Below, piece by piece: positions 1 through 8,113 of a stretch of 64,000 nt of DNA. Source of the DNA: Prosthecobacter algae (lineage in GTDB: Bacteria > Verrucomicrobiota > Verrucomicrobiia > Verrucomicrobiales > Verrucomicrobiaceae); contig NZ_BAABIA010000010.1 of assembly GCF_039542385.1 (NCBI RefSeq), positions 124,001 through 188,000 of the forward strand. Direction: 5' to 3'. Each line of letters begins with the position of its first letter. Position 1 is the stretch's first letter. Under the pieces are notes generated by a model. That model searched no databases. It saw only the letters and a list, made by a program, of their open reading frames with translations, and was not told where the DNA came from. The translations under genes were made by a program, and so were the position numbers.

Positions 1-1
1 C

Positions 2-316
2 ATCAAGATGGTGAAGGCTGCTAACAGCCCCTGGGCGGGCATCAATTTTGACAGCGGCAACTTTCACACAGAAGACCCGTATGCCGATCTGGCCAAGATC
101 GCCCCGTATTCCGTGAATGTGCAGCTCAAGATGGAAATCAGCCGCAAGGGGGCCGCCAAAGACGAGCATGAACCCAGCGACGTGGACCGTGTGTTGAAGA
201 TCCTGCGCGAGGCGAATTACCAGGGCTGGTTCACTCTGGAATACGAGGTGAAGAACACCGACCCGCTGGTGGAAGTACCGAAGATTCTTGAGATGCTGCG
301 GCCGAAGCTAGCTTGA
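2..316 (+). CDS. Sugar phosphate isomerase/epimerase, C-terminal part
   Basis: The reading frame is open from the window edge, so the N-terminus is missing. The visible 105 residues look like the last strands of a xylose-isomerase-like TIM barrel (AP endonuclease family 2 fold): a late-barrel segment with acidic and histidine residues (NFDSGNFHTEDPY) and the usual closing motif GWFTLEYEV followed by a helix. Such proteins isomerise or epimerise sugars or inositols. The stop lies two bases before the inverted-repeat element. If that element is set aside, the downstream MFS transporter would begin only about 17 bases later, so the two were probably one catabolic operon. The substrate cannot be inferred. 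Confidence 0.7.
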   Translation: MKMVKAANSPWAGINFDSGNFHTEDPYADLAKIAPYSVNVQLKMEISRKGAAKDEHEPSDVDRVLKILREANYQGWFTLEYEVKNTDPLVEVPKILEMLRPKLA

Positions 317-318
317 TA

Positions 319-372
319 GAAGTTGGCGATGGCTGAGCGGTGGCTGAACAATTGTTGAGCAATGGTTTAAGA
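319..372 (+). repeat. Left arm of 54-bp inverted repeat
   Basis: Pairs with 756-809 (49 of 54 positions identical after reverse complementing). Four degenerate 11-base units can be read in the arm, starting at 329, 340, 351 and 362, with consensus close to RTGGYTGARCA. In a plus-strand RNA the five mismatches would be four A-C oppositions and one G-U pair. Confidence 0.85.
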
Positions 373-383
373 GTCAGAAGACT

Positions 384-761
384 ATGAGAAAGCAGTTCCC
401 TTTCGAAAAACTGGAAGTCTGGCAGGATGCGCGCCGATTGGTTGGTGCGGTTTATGAACAGACGAGTTCGTTTCCAAAAACTGAGTTTTATGGGATCACA
501 AACCAGATCAATCGTGCCGCCGTTCCCGTGGCGAACAACTTGGCCGAAGGCTCAGTTCGCGCCAGCCTTAAAGATCAGGCCCATTTCTCCAATCAAGCCT
601 ATGGCTCATTGATGGAAACAGCATCGGACATGATCATCGCTACCGACCTGGGTTTCATTCCACCTGAGAAATCAGATGCAGTTCTCGATGCAGCTTTTGA
701 CCTTAGCGTCCGTATCAACAACCTCCGCGAATCCCAGCTAAGGCGCTCCCAAACTTCTTAA
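384..761 (+). CDS. Four-helix-bundle protein (23S rRNA IVS / S23 family)
   Basis: This 125-residue protein has the family pattern: FEKLEVWQDARRL near the N-terminus, FP..EFYGITNQINRAAVPVANNLAEGS in the centre, then HFSNQAYGSLMETASDM. Length and motifs match the TIGR02436/PF05635 four-helix-bundle family, whose members are encoded inside 23S rRNA intervening sequences and also as free genes. They form small helical oligomers; the related Avd protein of diversity-generating retroelements binds nucleic acid and reverse transcriptase, but no reverse transcriptase is present here. The 3' end, including the stop, lies within the right inverted repeat. By eye the gene is less GC-rich than its neighbours, consistent with acquisition. 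Its function in this setting is unknown. Confidence 0.85.
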   Translation: MRKQFPFEKLEVWQDARRLVGAVYEQTSSFPKTEFYGITNQINRAAVPVANNLAEGSVRASLKDQAHFSNQAYGSLMETASDMIIATDLGFIPPEKSDAVLDAAFDLSVRINNLRESQLRRSQTS

Positions 762-809
762 ACCACTGCTCAACAACTGTTCAGCCATCGCTCAACCACC
801 GCCAACTTC
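756..809 (-). repeat. Right arm of 54-bp inverted repeat
   Basis: Reverse complement of 319-372 with five mismatches. It overlaps the last codons and stop of the four-helix-bundle gene and ends 15 bases before the MFS start codon. A transcript running through would be able to fold into a long stem with the coding sequence in the loop. Confidence 0.85.
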
Positions 810-824
810 CTCCCTCCCCTCTCC

Positions 825-2294
<1,470 letters not shown>

Positions 2295-2323
2295 TCTTCG
2301 ACGATCATCACCATCATCCCACG

Positions 2324-2353
2324 AAAGGGCGGCAGCGATGCCGCCCTTTTTAT
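2324..2353 (+). terminator. Rho-independent terminator after MFS gene
   Basis: An 11-base perfect stem (AAAGGGCGGCA / TGCCGCCCTTT) with a GCGA loop runs straight into a T-run. It lies 29 bases after the MFS stop and between convergent genes. On the minus strand it lacks a good T-run, so it mainly serves the plus strand. Confidence 0.85.
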
Positions 2354-2399
2354 TTCAGTCTGGGTAGGGACGCGCTGCGCCCCGTCCGTGACTGGGATT

Positions 2400-3092
2400 T
2401 TATACCTCTTCAGGCATATCCAGCATCCGCCATTCGCCCGGGGCAAGATCGCCCAGGGTGTAGTCACCGAAGCGGCTGCGATGCAGCTTCTCCACATGCC
2501 AGCCCTGGCTGGCAAACATGCGGCGCACTTGATGGTACCTGCCCTCCATCAGCGTAAGCCTGGCAGTGAGAGGGCTGGTGATCTCGAGCTGCGCCGGCAG
2601 GCAGGGTTTGTCCTCACCGCGTAGCATGACGCCGCCGCTGGCAAAGGTGGCAACGAGGGCAGGGTCCAGTTCCCGGTCCACGGTGACTTCGTAGATTTTT
2701 TCCACCTCCGCCTTGGGGGAGGTGTAGCGGTGGACCAGGGGCCCCAGGTCCGTGATCAGGATCAGGCCACTGGTGTCCTTGTCCAGGCGGCCAATGCTGG
2801 TCACCGAGGGCTTGCGGGCCATCCAGCGCGGGGGCAGCAGTTCGTAAATCGTAGGGCCTTCGCCGTCGCTGTGAGTACACACATGGCCTAACGGTTTATG
2901 TAACAAGGCGAGTAAGCCGTGGGGCGCCTCCATAGCCTCATCGTCCAGAGTGACGTCTTCCGCCTGAACTTTCGTGTCCGCTTTTTTGACGACTTCCCCG
3001 CCAAGACGCACACGCCCGGATTTCACGAAATCCGCGACTTCCCGGCGCGAACCGTAGCCGAGGGAGGAGAGCAGTTGATCAAGGCGGGGCAC
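2400..3092 (-). CDS. RsuA/RluB-family rRNA pseudouridine synthase
   Basis: This 230-residue protein isomerises a uridine in rRNA to pseudouridine. An N-terminal S4 RNA-binding domain (RLDQLLSSLGYGSRREV..., residues 1-60) precedes the synthase domain. The catalytic-aspartate motif is SIGRLDKDTSGLILITDLG, and the late family motif is LMEGRYHQVRRMFAS. Length is typical of RsuA (about 231). It is last in a run of minus-strand genes, 48 bases after the zinc-ribbon membrane gene. A paralogue lies at 22514-23206, so the two may act on different positions; which one corresponds to RsuA itself cannot be decided here. Confidence 0.88.
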   Translation of the reverse strand: MPRLDQLLSSLGYGSRREVADFVKSGRVRLGGEVVKKADTKVQAEDVTLDDEAMEAPHGLLALLHKPLGHVCTHSDGEGPTIYELLPPRWMARKPSVTSIGRLDKDTSGLILITDLGPLVHRYTSPKAEVEKIYEVTVDRELDPALVATFASGGVMLRGEDKPCLPAQLEITSPLTARLTLMEGRYHQVRRMFASQGWHVEKLHRSRFGDYTLGDLAPGEWRMLDMPEEV

Positions 3093-3140
3093 GCCTTGAG
3101 GCTAGCGGCTGCGCGGCTTTGCGCAAGGCGGGAGGGCGCG

Positions 3141-4193
3141 TCAAAAAGCGCGCAGTTCGATGCCGCCGCAGTCCTGGCAGCGGCTCACTCCGGCCTGAAA
3201 CTGAGCTTGGCAGCCGGGACAGTAGAGCGCGGAGCCGGGTTGCTGGGCAGGCGCGGGCTCCAGGTCCGCCACCGCGAGGCCCTGCTGCCCAAGGAATGAC
3301 TCCAGTGCCCGGCTCTGCAGATCGGCTGTGGCGGCAGGCTGGTAGCGGGTCTGCTTCCACACCTGCGCCGCTAGCTTTTTCCAGGCTTCATCGCCTAGCA
3401 GGCTGCGGGCTGCCAGAGGGTGGCTGGGAAAGGGCATGGCCACCTGGCAAAAGTGGTCGGCTGCACGCATGGCATGCTGGGGCAGCAGGGCAATGGCGAG
3501 GGTCTTCCAGAAGCGGTAGGGAAGACCTCTGGCCCGGCGGAAAAAGACAACGGCCTGGGTGAATTGCAGCACGAAGAGAACGCCTGCTGCCCAGAGTATT
3601 TCCACATCATCGCCTAACCAACGATAGAGAGCGACGAGCACGCCGAAGGTCCAGAGGAAAATGAGGCTGGCCAGCCCGCGCAGCAGGCGCGTCTGGCCGG
3701 TGAGGGCCTCGGCATGCCCGATCAGCGGGTCGCTCTTCAGTGTGGCTTCTGCATGGCGGAGGAAGTCTGCTTCACGAGCTTCCTGGGCCAGGGGAGCCCA
3801 TTGTTGCACTTGTTGTTGGGCCTGCCGGGCGTGCTCCTCGCTGAGACAGCGGACACGATGCCCTGGGGCCAGGTGCAGGGTGCGGCCCTCGGTCCGTAGG
3901 GAAAGGCGCTCCCAGGGCAGCAGCAGCGGCCTCAGCCGGTCTGCCCGCACCTCCAGTCCGTCAGCAGCGGGAACGAGCAGCCAGGGCAGGGTGGTGACAT
4001 GGGCCTGCAAAGGCGGCAGAAAGGCGAGCAGGGCCGGGGACCCGCCCGCCAGCTCCACCGGCTGAAACGGGCGGCGGGCCTGCCAGCTAGATCCATGGCC
4101 CAGCAAAAGCAGGCTGCGAGGCGGCAGCCAGCGCAGGCACTCCAGCAGGTAAAGGGCCACGAAGAGCAGCAGCAGGGACTGGCCGTCGGTCAT
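3141..4193 (-). CDS. Membrane protein with C-terminal zinc ribbon, unknown function
   Basis: I do not recognise a named family for this 350-residue protein. It starts with a hydrophobic segment (residues 5-22), has a soluble middle part, then two adjacent membrane segments near residues 170-190 and 195-215. It ends in a compact zinc ribbon with two CxxC pairs (YCPGCQAQF ... CQDCGGIEL), placed at the extreme C-terminus. Such ribbons usually stabilise a fold or bind a protein or nucleic acid partner. Its start lies 6 bases after the DUF2167 gene, which makes co-transcription likely. It could be a membrane-quality-control or secretion accessory protein, but nothing in the sequence proves that. 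Confidence 0.6.
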   Translation of the reverse strand: MTDGQSLLLLFVALYLLECLRWLPPRSLLLLGHGSSWQARRPFQPVELAGGSPALLAFLPPLQAHVTTLPWLLVPAADGLEVRADRLRPLLLPWERLSLRTEGRTLHLAPGHRVRCLSEEHARQAQQQVQQWAPLAQEAREADFLRHAEATLKSDPLIGHAEALTGQTRLLRGLASLIFLWTFGVLVALYRWLGDDVEILWAAGVLFVLQFTQAVVFFRRARGLPYRFWKTLAIALLPQHAMRAADHFCQVAMPFPSHPLAARSLLGDEAWKKLAAQVWKQTRYQPAATADLQSRALESFLGQQGLAVADLEPAPAQQPGSALYCPGCQAQFQAGVSRCQDCGGIELRAF

Positions 4194-4199
4194 GGACGG

Positions 4200-5117
4200 T
4201 CAGATCTGTTCCTTCTTGCCGAAGAGCTTGCCGATGAGGCTTTTGAGGGCAATGCCGATACCAGCGATGACGACGATCACGGCTTTGCCCATCTTCGCGA
4301 AGAGGCCGCCCAGTTTGGCAAAGAGACCCATCTTGCCAGCAGCCACGGCAGCGCCACCGGCCACCAGGGCAGTGAGGCCGTATTTGGCCACCTTGTCACC
4401 TTCACGATACTCGGCATAGCTGTTGCCGGTGACATACTGGAAGCCGGCGATGATGCTCTGATACTGCGGCACCAGGGTGTCCATTTCTTCAGGTCCGCAG
4501 ACGAGGTCCACCTCCATCACCCCATGGCGGCCCAGGAGCCGGGTGCTGTAGTTGATTGACTGCCCGTTTTTGGAGCCGATCCGCAGGGCCCACTCCAGAT
4601 TTTTCGTCTTGTCGTTGAAGCGAGGGGGCACGGCCCAGCCCAGCAACTGAAGTTCCTCCAGGCCCATCTCACGGCGGCGCTCGTTGCCGATCTCTTGACC
4701 TTCCTTGAGGGATTTCAGCATGGCATCAGCATCCAGCTCGTTCTTCTCATCGTCTTTGACGTAACCGGAATCTTCAAACTCAAAGATGACCCAGGGGCCA
4801 TGGCCTTCGGTGGTCAGCATGCCCAGTTCGGAATCGCCCGGCAGGTTGCCATACATCTTCAGCAGGGAGCGGGTGCCGTTGCCATCGGTGAAGCGCCAGC
4901 CTTTGGGAATGGCCACCTCCGCCATGCTGCCCACCTTGGCCTTGCCTTCACGGGTCCAGCCCAGGGCCTCGATCTCGTTGAGGAACTCCTTTTCCCTGGC
5001 GGCCTGCTCTTCAGCCGTCGGCTCAGCGGCGGCGGGCTTGGTTTCCTGGGCGTTGAGGAAAGGGACGACGAGGCCCATGAGGAGACCTGCCAAGGTGAGG
5101 GTGCGTAGGGTTGACAT
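4200..5117 (-). CDS. DUF2167 family membrane-anchored protein
   Basis: This 305-residue protein has a Sec signal peptide (MSTLRTLTLAGLLMGLVVPF, cleaved near NAQ), a short Glu/Ala-rich linker, and the DUF2167 core. That core includes VAIPKGWRFTDGNGTRSLL, GPWVIFEFEDSGYVKDDEK and LLGRHGVMEVDLVCGPEEM. A Gly/Ala-rich hydrophobic C-terminal segment with a lysine-rich tail (SLIGKLFGKKEQI) would anchor it in the inner membrane with the main domain outside. The biochemical function of the family is not known. It is first of a tight pair with the downstream zinc-ribbon membrane gene. Confidence 0.82.
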   Translation of the reverse strand: MSTLRTLTLAGLLMGLVVPFLNAQETKPAAAEPTAEEQAAREKEFLNEIEALGWTREGKAKVGSMAEVAIPKGWRFTDGNGTRSLLKMYGNLPGDSELGMLTTEGHGPWVIFEFEDSGYVKDDEKNELDADAMLKSLKEGQEIGNERRREMGLEELQLLGWAVPPRFNDKTKNLEWALRIGSKNGQSINYSTRLLGRHGVMEVDLVCGPEEMDTLVPQYQSIIAGFQYVTGNSYAEYREGDKVAKYGLTALVAGGAAVAAGKMGLFAKLGGLFAKMGKAVIVVIAGIGIALKSLIGKLFGKKEQI

Positions 5118-5244
5118 AGGATCTCCAGTGGGAGTTGGAAAGAGACTAGCGGCGATCCAGAGCAGGCGTCAAGCCAAGGAAGATGGCGATTTGCAAACCT
5201 TCGTTAGGCAGGGGCCTCGCGTGTCAATCCCGCCGAAACGATCT

Positions 5245-7356
5245 TTACAGACCCAGATCTTCCCGCACTTCTGGATCCGCCAAAAGGCCTTCTTTAGCGG
5301 CATTGACCAGCGAACCCGCCTGGTTGGCGCGCCCGGCCATTTCATTGAACTTAGCCGCTGTACGTGCCGGGTTCAGCACCTCGGTACGGACGATCTGGCC
5401 ATAGTCCACCAGGGCGTCCACATAGGGCCAGACGCGGGGGTCCATGCGGGGGCGCAGGTTGCTCAGTCGATTCAGGGCACCGCCCAGTTCATCCTGCTTT
5501 AGGTTGCGCACAGCGCCTTTGAAATCGTTGCGAATGGAGGCCAGCAGAGCAAGGGCATTCGAGTCTGCAGCCTCGAGGGATCCGCCGATGGAAAGCATGC
5601 TGGGCATGCGGCCCTGGGCATAGAGCAGCAGGTGCTTGGCGGAGAGGCTGTTGGGGGCTTTTTCGAGAATGGCCTGCAGCCGGGCGACCGCCTGGGCGCT
5701 GCGCAGGATGGCGATCATCTGGCGTGGATCGCGCAGCAGCACGGTGCGGATGACATCGAATTCATCCAGCGCCTGTTGTAGCGTGGCCTGCCGCTGAAGC
5801 GAGGCGAGGTTGACGGCCTGGTCAAAGTTCTCCAAAGAGAAAACGTGGATGCCCGCCAGGGCGGCGGGGCCGTCCATCACCAGGATGTCAGAGACGGCGC
5901 GTTCGTTCTTGGCGGGGATGGCGATGATCTTGCAGGCCCCCTTGGTAGCACCCCGTAGCTTGGCGGAAACTCCGCCGATGGGCTGCACCGAGCCATCCGC
6001 ATTCATGTCGCCCGTGACGGCAAAGGCGGGGTCCCAGGTCTGACCCGTGTACATAGATTCCACCAGCAGGGCGCAGGCGACTGCGGCGGAGGGGCCGTCC
6101 TTGCCGGAGTATTTTTCTTCGAAGGCGATCTCCAGATCCAGGCCTCGGGGCATGCCCTCATGGCGCAGCAGGACAAATTTGTTCACCTCATTGAGGGCGG
6201 TCATCATGTCGGTGCCCACAGGCTGGTTGAAACGTATGTAAGAGTTGCCCGGAAGAGCCGTCATGTTCATGCGTGTCACCTGGCCGGCTTCTTTGCCAGA
6301 GGCCAGGGGCATCACCAGCAGGCCGTTGACGTGCGTCTGCTTCAGTTTCAGTTCTTTGCTGCTAGGCAGCGAGCTCGTGGAGGCAGTGCCCATCGAGTAT
6401 CCAGGGGAGGTGCCCTCCGCCACCGACTGCGGCAGGAATAGCGAGATGAGCTTTGGTTCTGTCTGGGTCAGGCCGTCCATGCTCAAAGCCCCATTTTCCA
6501 CCTTCGCCGTTAGGGAGCAGCCGCCGGAGATGGGCTGTTCCACCATCAAAACACCCACGCCATCGCCGATTTGGGTAGGTAGGGCAGCCGGAATGCTGTC
6601 CACCCAGCGGATGGGCATCATCACCATCGGTTTGGTCCCGCCGTTGCCGATGGGCGGCCGCTCACCAGAAAAAGAGCCCCGGCAGCGCTCAAAGGTGACC
6701 TGGGAGGACGTCAGCAAAATGGAAGCGTGGACGAAGCAGTTTTGAAAACGCGTGTAACGGATGTTCGGCCGGCGCGCCACGTCATCCAGCTTGTCCAGGG
6801 AGCCTGTCTCCAGACGCAGGCCGCCAATGCTGCTTTGCTGGCCGATGACCACACTGTCCATCATCTCCAGCCCCAGGCTGTTCATCGGCACCAACCAGGC
6901 ACCTGAGGAGACAATGCTGTTGATGATCCGCAGCTTGGCGGGCTCCGCACTCTGCGTGCCGTCGGCATTGAATTCACAGCGATCCATGGCGCAAGAGTCC
7001 AGTACGACTTCCGCCCCAGGGTCCAGAGAGATCTGGCACTCGCGCAGCAGAGCCCCGCGCACTCTCAGTTGGGCACCTTTGCGGATGATAAAGCGGATTT
7101 TTTCCACCACGGCGGCGGAATCGATTTCGAGCGTGCAAGTGGCGGAATTGGAGGGAGCGATGACCACCTCTCCCTCGCCGGAGTAAAAGTTCCCAGGCAG
7201 GCGGACAGATTCTGCTAGCACATGCCGTTTGGTCGAAAAATTCAGCCTCCTGTAGGTCTGCTGCTGGGCGTCGACACCTGGGACCAGGAGCAGGAATGTC
7301 AGGCAAAGCCCCAGACAGACGAGAGAGCTCCAGGGCCAATGAGGGTGTTTTTTCAT
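5245..7356 (-). CDS. Secreted Lon-like (S16) serine protease without ATPase domain
   Basis: 703 residues. A Sec signal peptide (to about residue 30, VDAQ) is followed by a region with short repeating beta strands (residues 60-230) resembling a parallel beta-helix, then an S16 protease domain (about 375-520). Catalytic Ser423 lies in GKDGPSAAVA and Lys466 in QPIGGVSAKLRGA. The Ser-Lys spacing of 43 equals that of E. coli Lon (679/722), and the GDMNADGSVQPIGG and IIAIPAKNE segments also match Lon. There is no AAA+ module, so it cannot unfold substrates with ATP, and the signal peptide puts it outside the cytoplasm. The C-terminal 180 residues are helical and unassigned. Fold assignment of the N-part is inference. 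Confidence 0.78.
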   Translation of the reverse strand: MKKHPHWPWSSLVCLGLCLTFLLLVPGVDAQQQTYRRLNFSTKRHVLAESVRLPGNFYSGEGEVVIAPSNSATCTLEIDSAAVVEKIRFIIRKGAQLRVRGALLRECQISLDPGAEVVLDSCAMDRCEFNADGTQSAEPAKLRIINSIVSSGAWLVPMNSLGLEMMDSVVIGQQSSIGGLRLETGSLDKLDDVARRPNIRYTRFQNCFVHASILLTSSQVTFERCRGSFSGERPPIGNGGTKPMVMMPIRWVDSIPAALPTQIGDGVGVLMVEQPISGGCSLTAKVENGALSMDGLTQTEPKLISLFLPQSVAEGTSPGYSMGTASTSSLPSSKELKLKQTHVNGLLVMPLASGKEAGQVTRMNMTALPGNSYIRFNQPVGTDMMTALNEVNKFVLLRHEGMPRGLDLEIAFEEKYSGKDGPSAAVACALLVESMYTGQTWDPAFAVTGDMNADGSVQPIGGVSAKLRGATKGACKIIAIPAKNERAVSDILVMDGPAALAGIHVFSLENFDQAVNLASLQRQATLQQALDEFDVIRTVLLRDPRQMIAILRSAQAVARLQAILEKAPNSLSAKHLLLYAQGRMPSMLSIGGSLEAADSNALALLASIRNDFKGAVRNLKQDELGGALNRLSNLRPRMDPRVWPYVDALVDYGQIVRTEVLNPARTAAKFNEMAGRANQAGSLVNAAKEGLLADPEVREDLGL

Positions 7357-7478
7357 AATAAAAACCTGCGATTTTAACTTAAATTCATCTCAGCGGCAGG
7401 CGGTTCTGTCCAGCACTTTGCGTGCCTGCCATGCAATCCTGGCCTTGCTTCTCGAAACGGCCCCGCTAAACGCACTGC

Positions 7479-8048
7479 ATGCCCCTTGAATCCGACCGCG
7501 CCGAACTCGCCCAAATCCTCCGCACCAAGTCCGTGAAGACGGGCAAATTCACCCTCGCCTCGGGCAAGGAGAGCGATCTTTATGTGGACTGTCGCGTGAC
7601 CACGCTGGATGCCCGTGGGGCCGTCCTGGTGGGCCGCGTGCTCCATGACCTGCTGCGCAAAGAGGAGGCTGCCAAGGGCCTCAGCATCGGCTCCTTGGGC
7701 GGACTGACCATGGGGGCAGACCCCATCACCCTGGCTGTGGCCATGACCTCCAGCCTCGCCGGTGAAACGAAGCTGATCCAGGCCTTCAATGTGCGCAAAG
7801 AGCCCAAGGGGCATGGCCGTGGCAAGCGCATCGAGGGCAACTTCGATCCTGCCCAGCCCGTCGTGGTGGTGGATGATGTCATCACCACCGGCGACTCCAC
7901 GCTGAAGGCCATCCAGGCCATCGAGGAAGAAGGCGGCAAAGTGGCCTTCGCCCTCATCCTGGTGGACCGCCAGGAAGGCGGCCGCCAGAACATCGAGAGC
8001 AAGGGTTACCCTGTCGTGGCCGCCTATACCCGGGCTGACCTGGTGTAG
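7479..8048 (+). CDS. pyrE: Orotate phosphoribosyltransferase
   Basis: This 189-residue cytosolic enzyme of de novo UMP synthesis joins orotate and PRPP to give orotidine 5'-phosphate. Visible motifs are the substrate part TGKFTLASGKESDLYVDCR, the KEPKGHGRGKRIEG loop region with its lysines, and the PRPP-binding motif PVVVVDDVITTGDST. Length is typical for short bacterial PyrE. It is divergent from the S16 protease gene with 122 bases between, and no other pyr genes are visible nearby. Confidence 0.93.
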   Translation: MPLESDRAELAQILRTKSVKTGKFTLASGKESDLYVDCRVTTLDARGAVLVGRVLHDLLRKEEAAKGLSIGSLGGLTMGADPITLAVAMTSSLAGETKLIQAFNVRKEPKGHGRGKRIEGNFDPAQPVVVVDDVITTGDSTLKAIQAIEEEGGKVAFALILVDRQEGGRQNIESKGYPVVAAYTRADLV

Positions 8049-8113
8049 TACTTTTCTCTCGGAGGCATTCAATTGACAGGCTCCCGGCTCGCTGGATGCT
8101 GGCGTCCGTGAGC

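Larger units (their letters stand above)
319..809 (+). mobile_element. IVS-like element: four-helix-bundle gene between 54-bp inverted repeats
   Basis: The ends 319-372 and 756-809 are inverted copies of each other with 5 mismatches in 54 positions. They enclose a single 125-residue four-helix-bundle gene. The same architecture, complementary ends around a small ORF of this family, is known for intervening sequences inside 23S rRNA genes of Leptospira, Coxiella and others. Here it sits between two protein genes. The left end starts two bases after a stop codon and the right end stops 15 bases before an ATG, as expected for an insertion into a tight operon gap. No target-site duplication is visible. 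The mobility and RNA-fold interpretation is inference. Confidence 0.6.

Noticed and set aside
1-809. Diversity-generating retroelement or IVS in an rRNA gene
   Set aside because: The four-helix-bundle protein is related to Avd, but there is no reverse transcriptase, template/variable repeat or rRNA sequence in the window.
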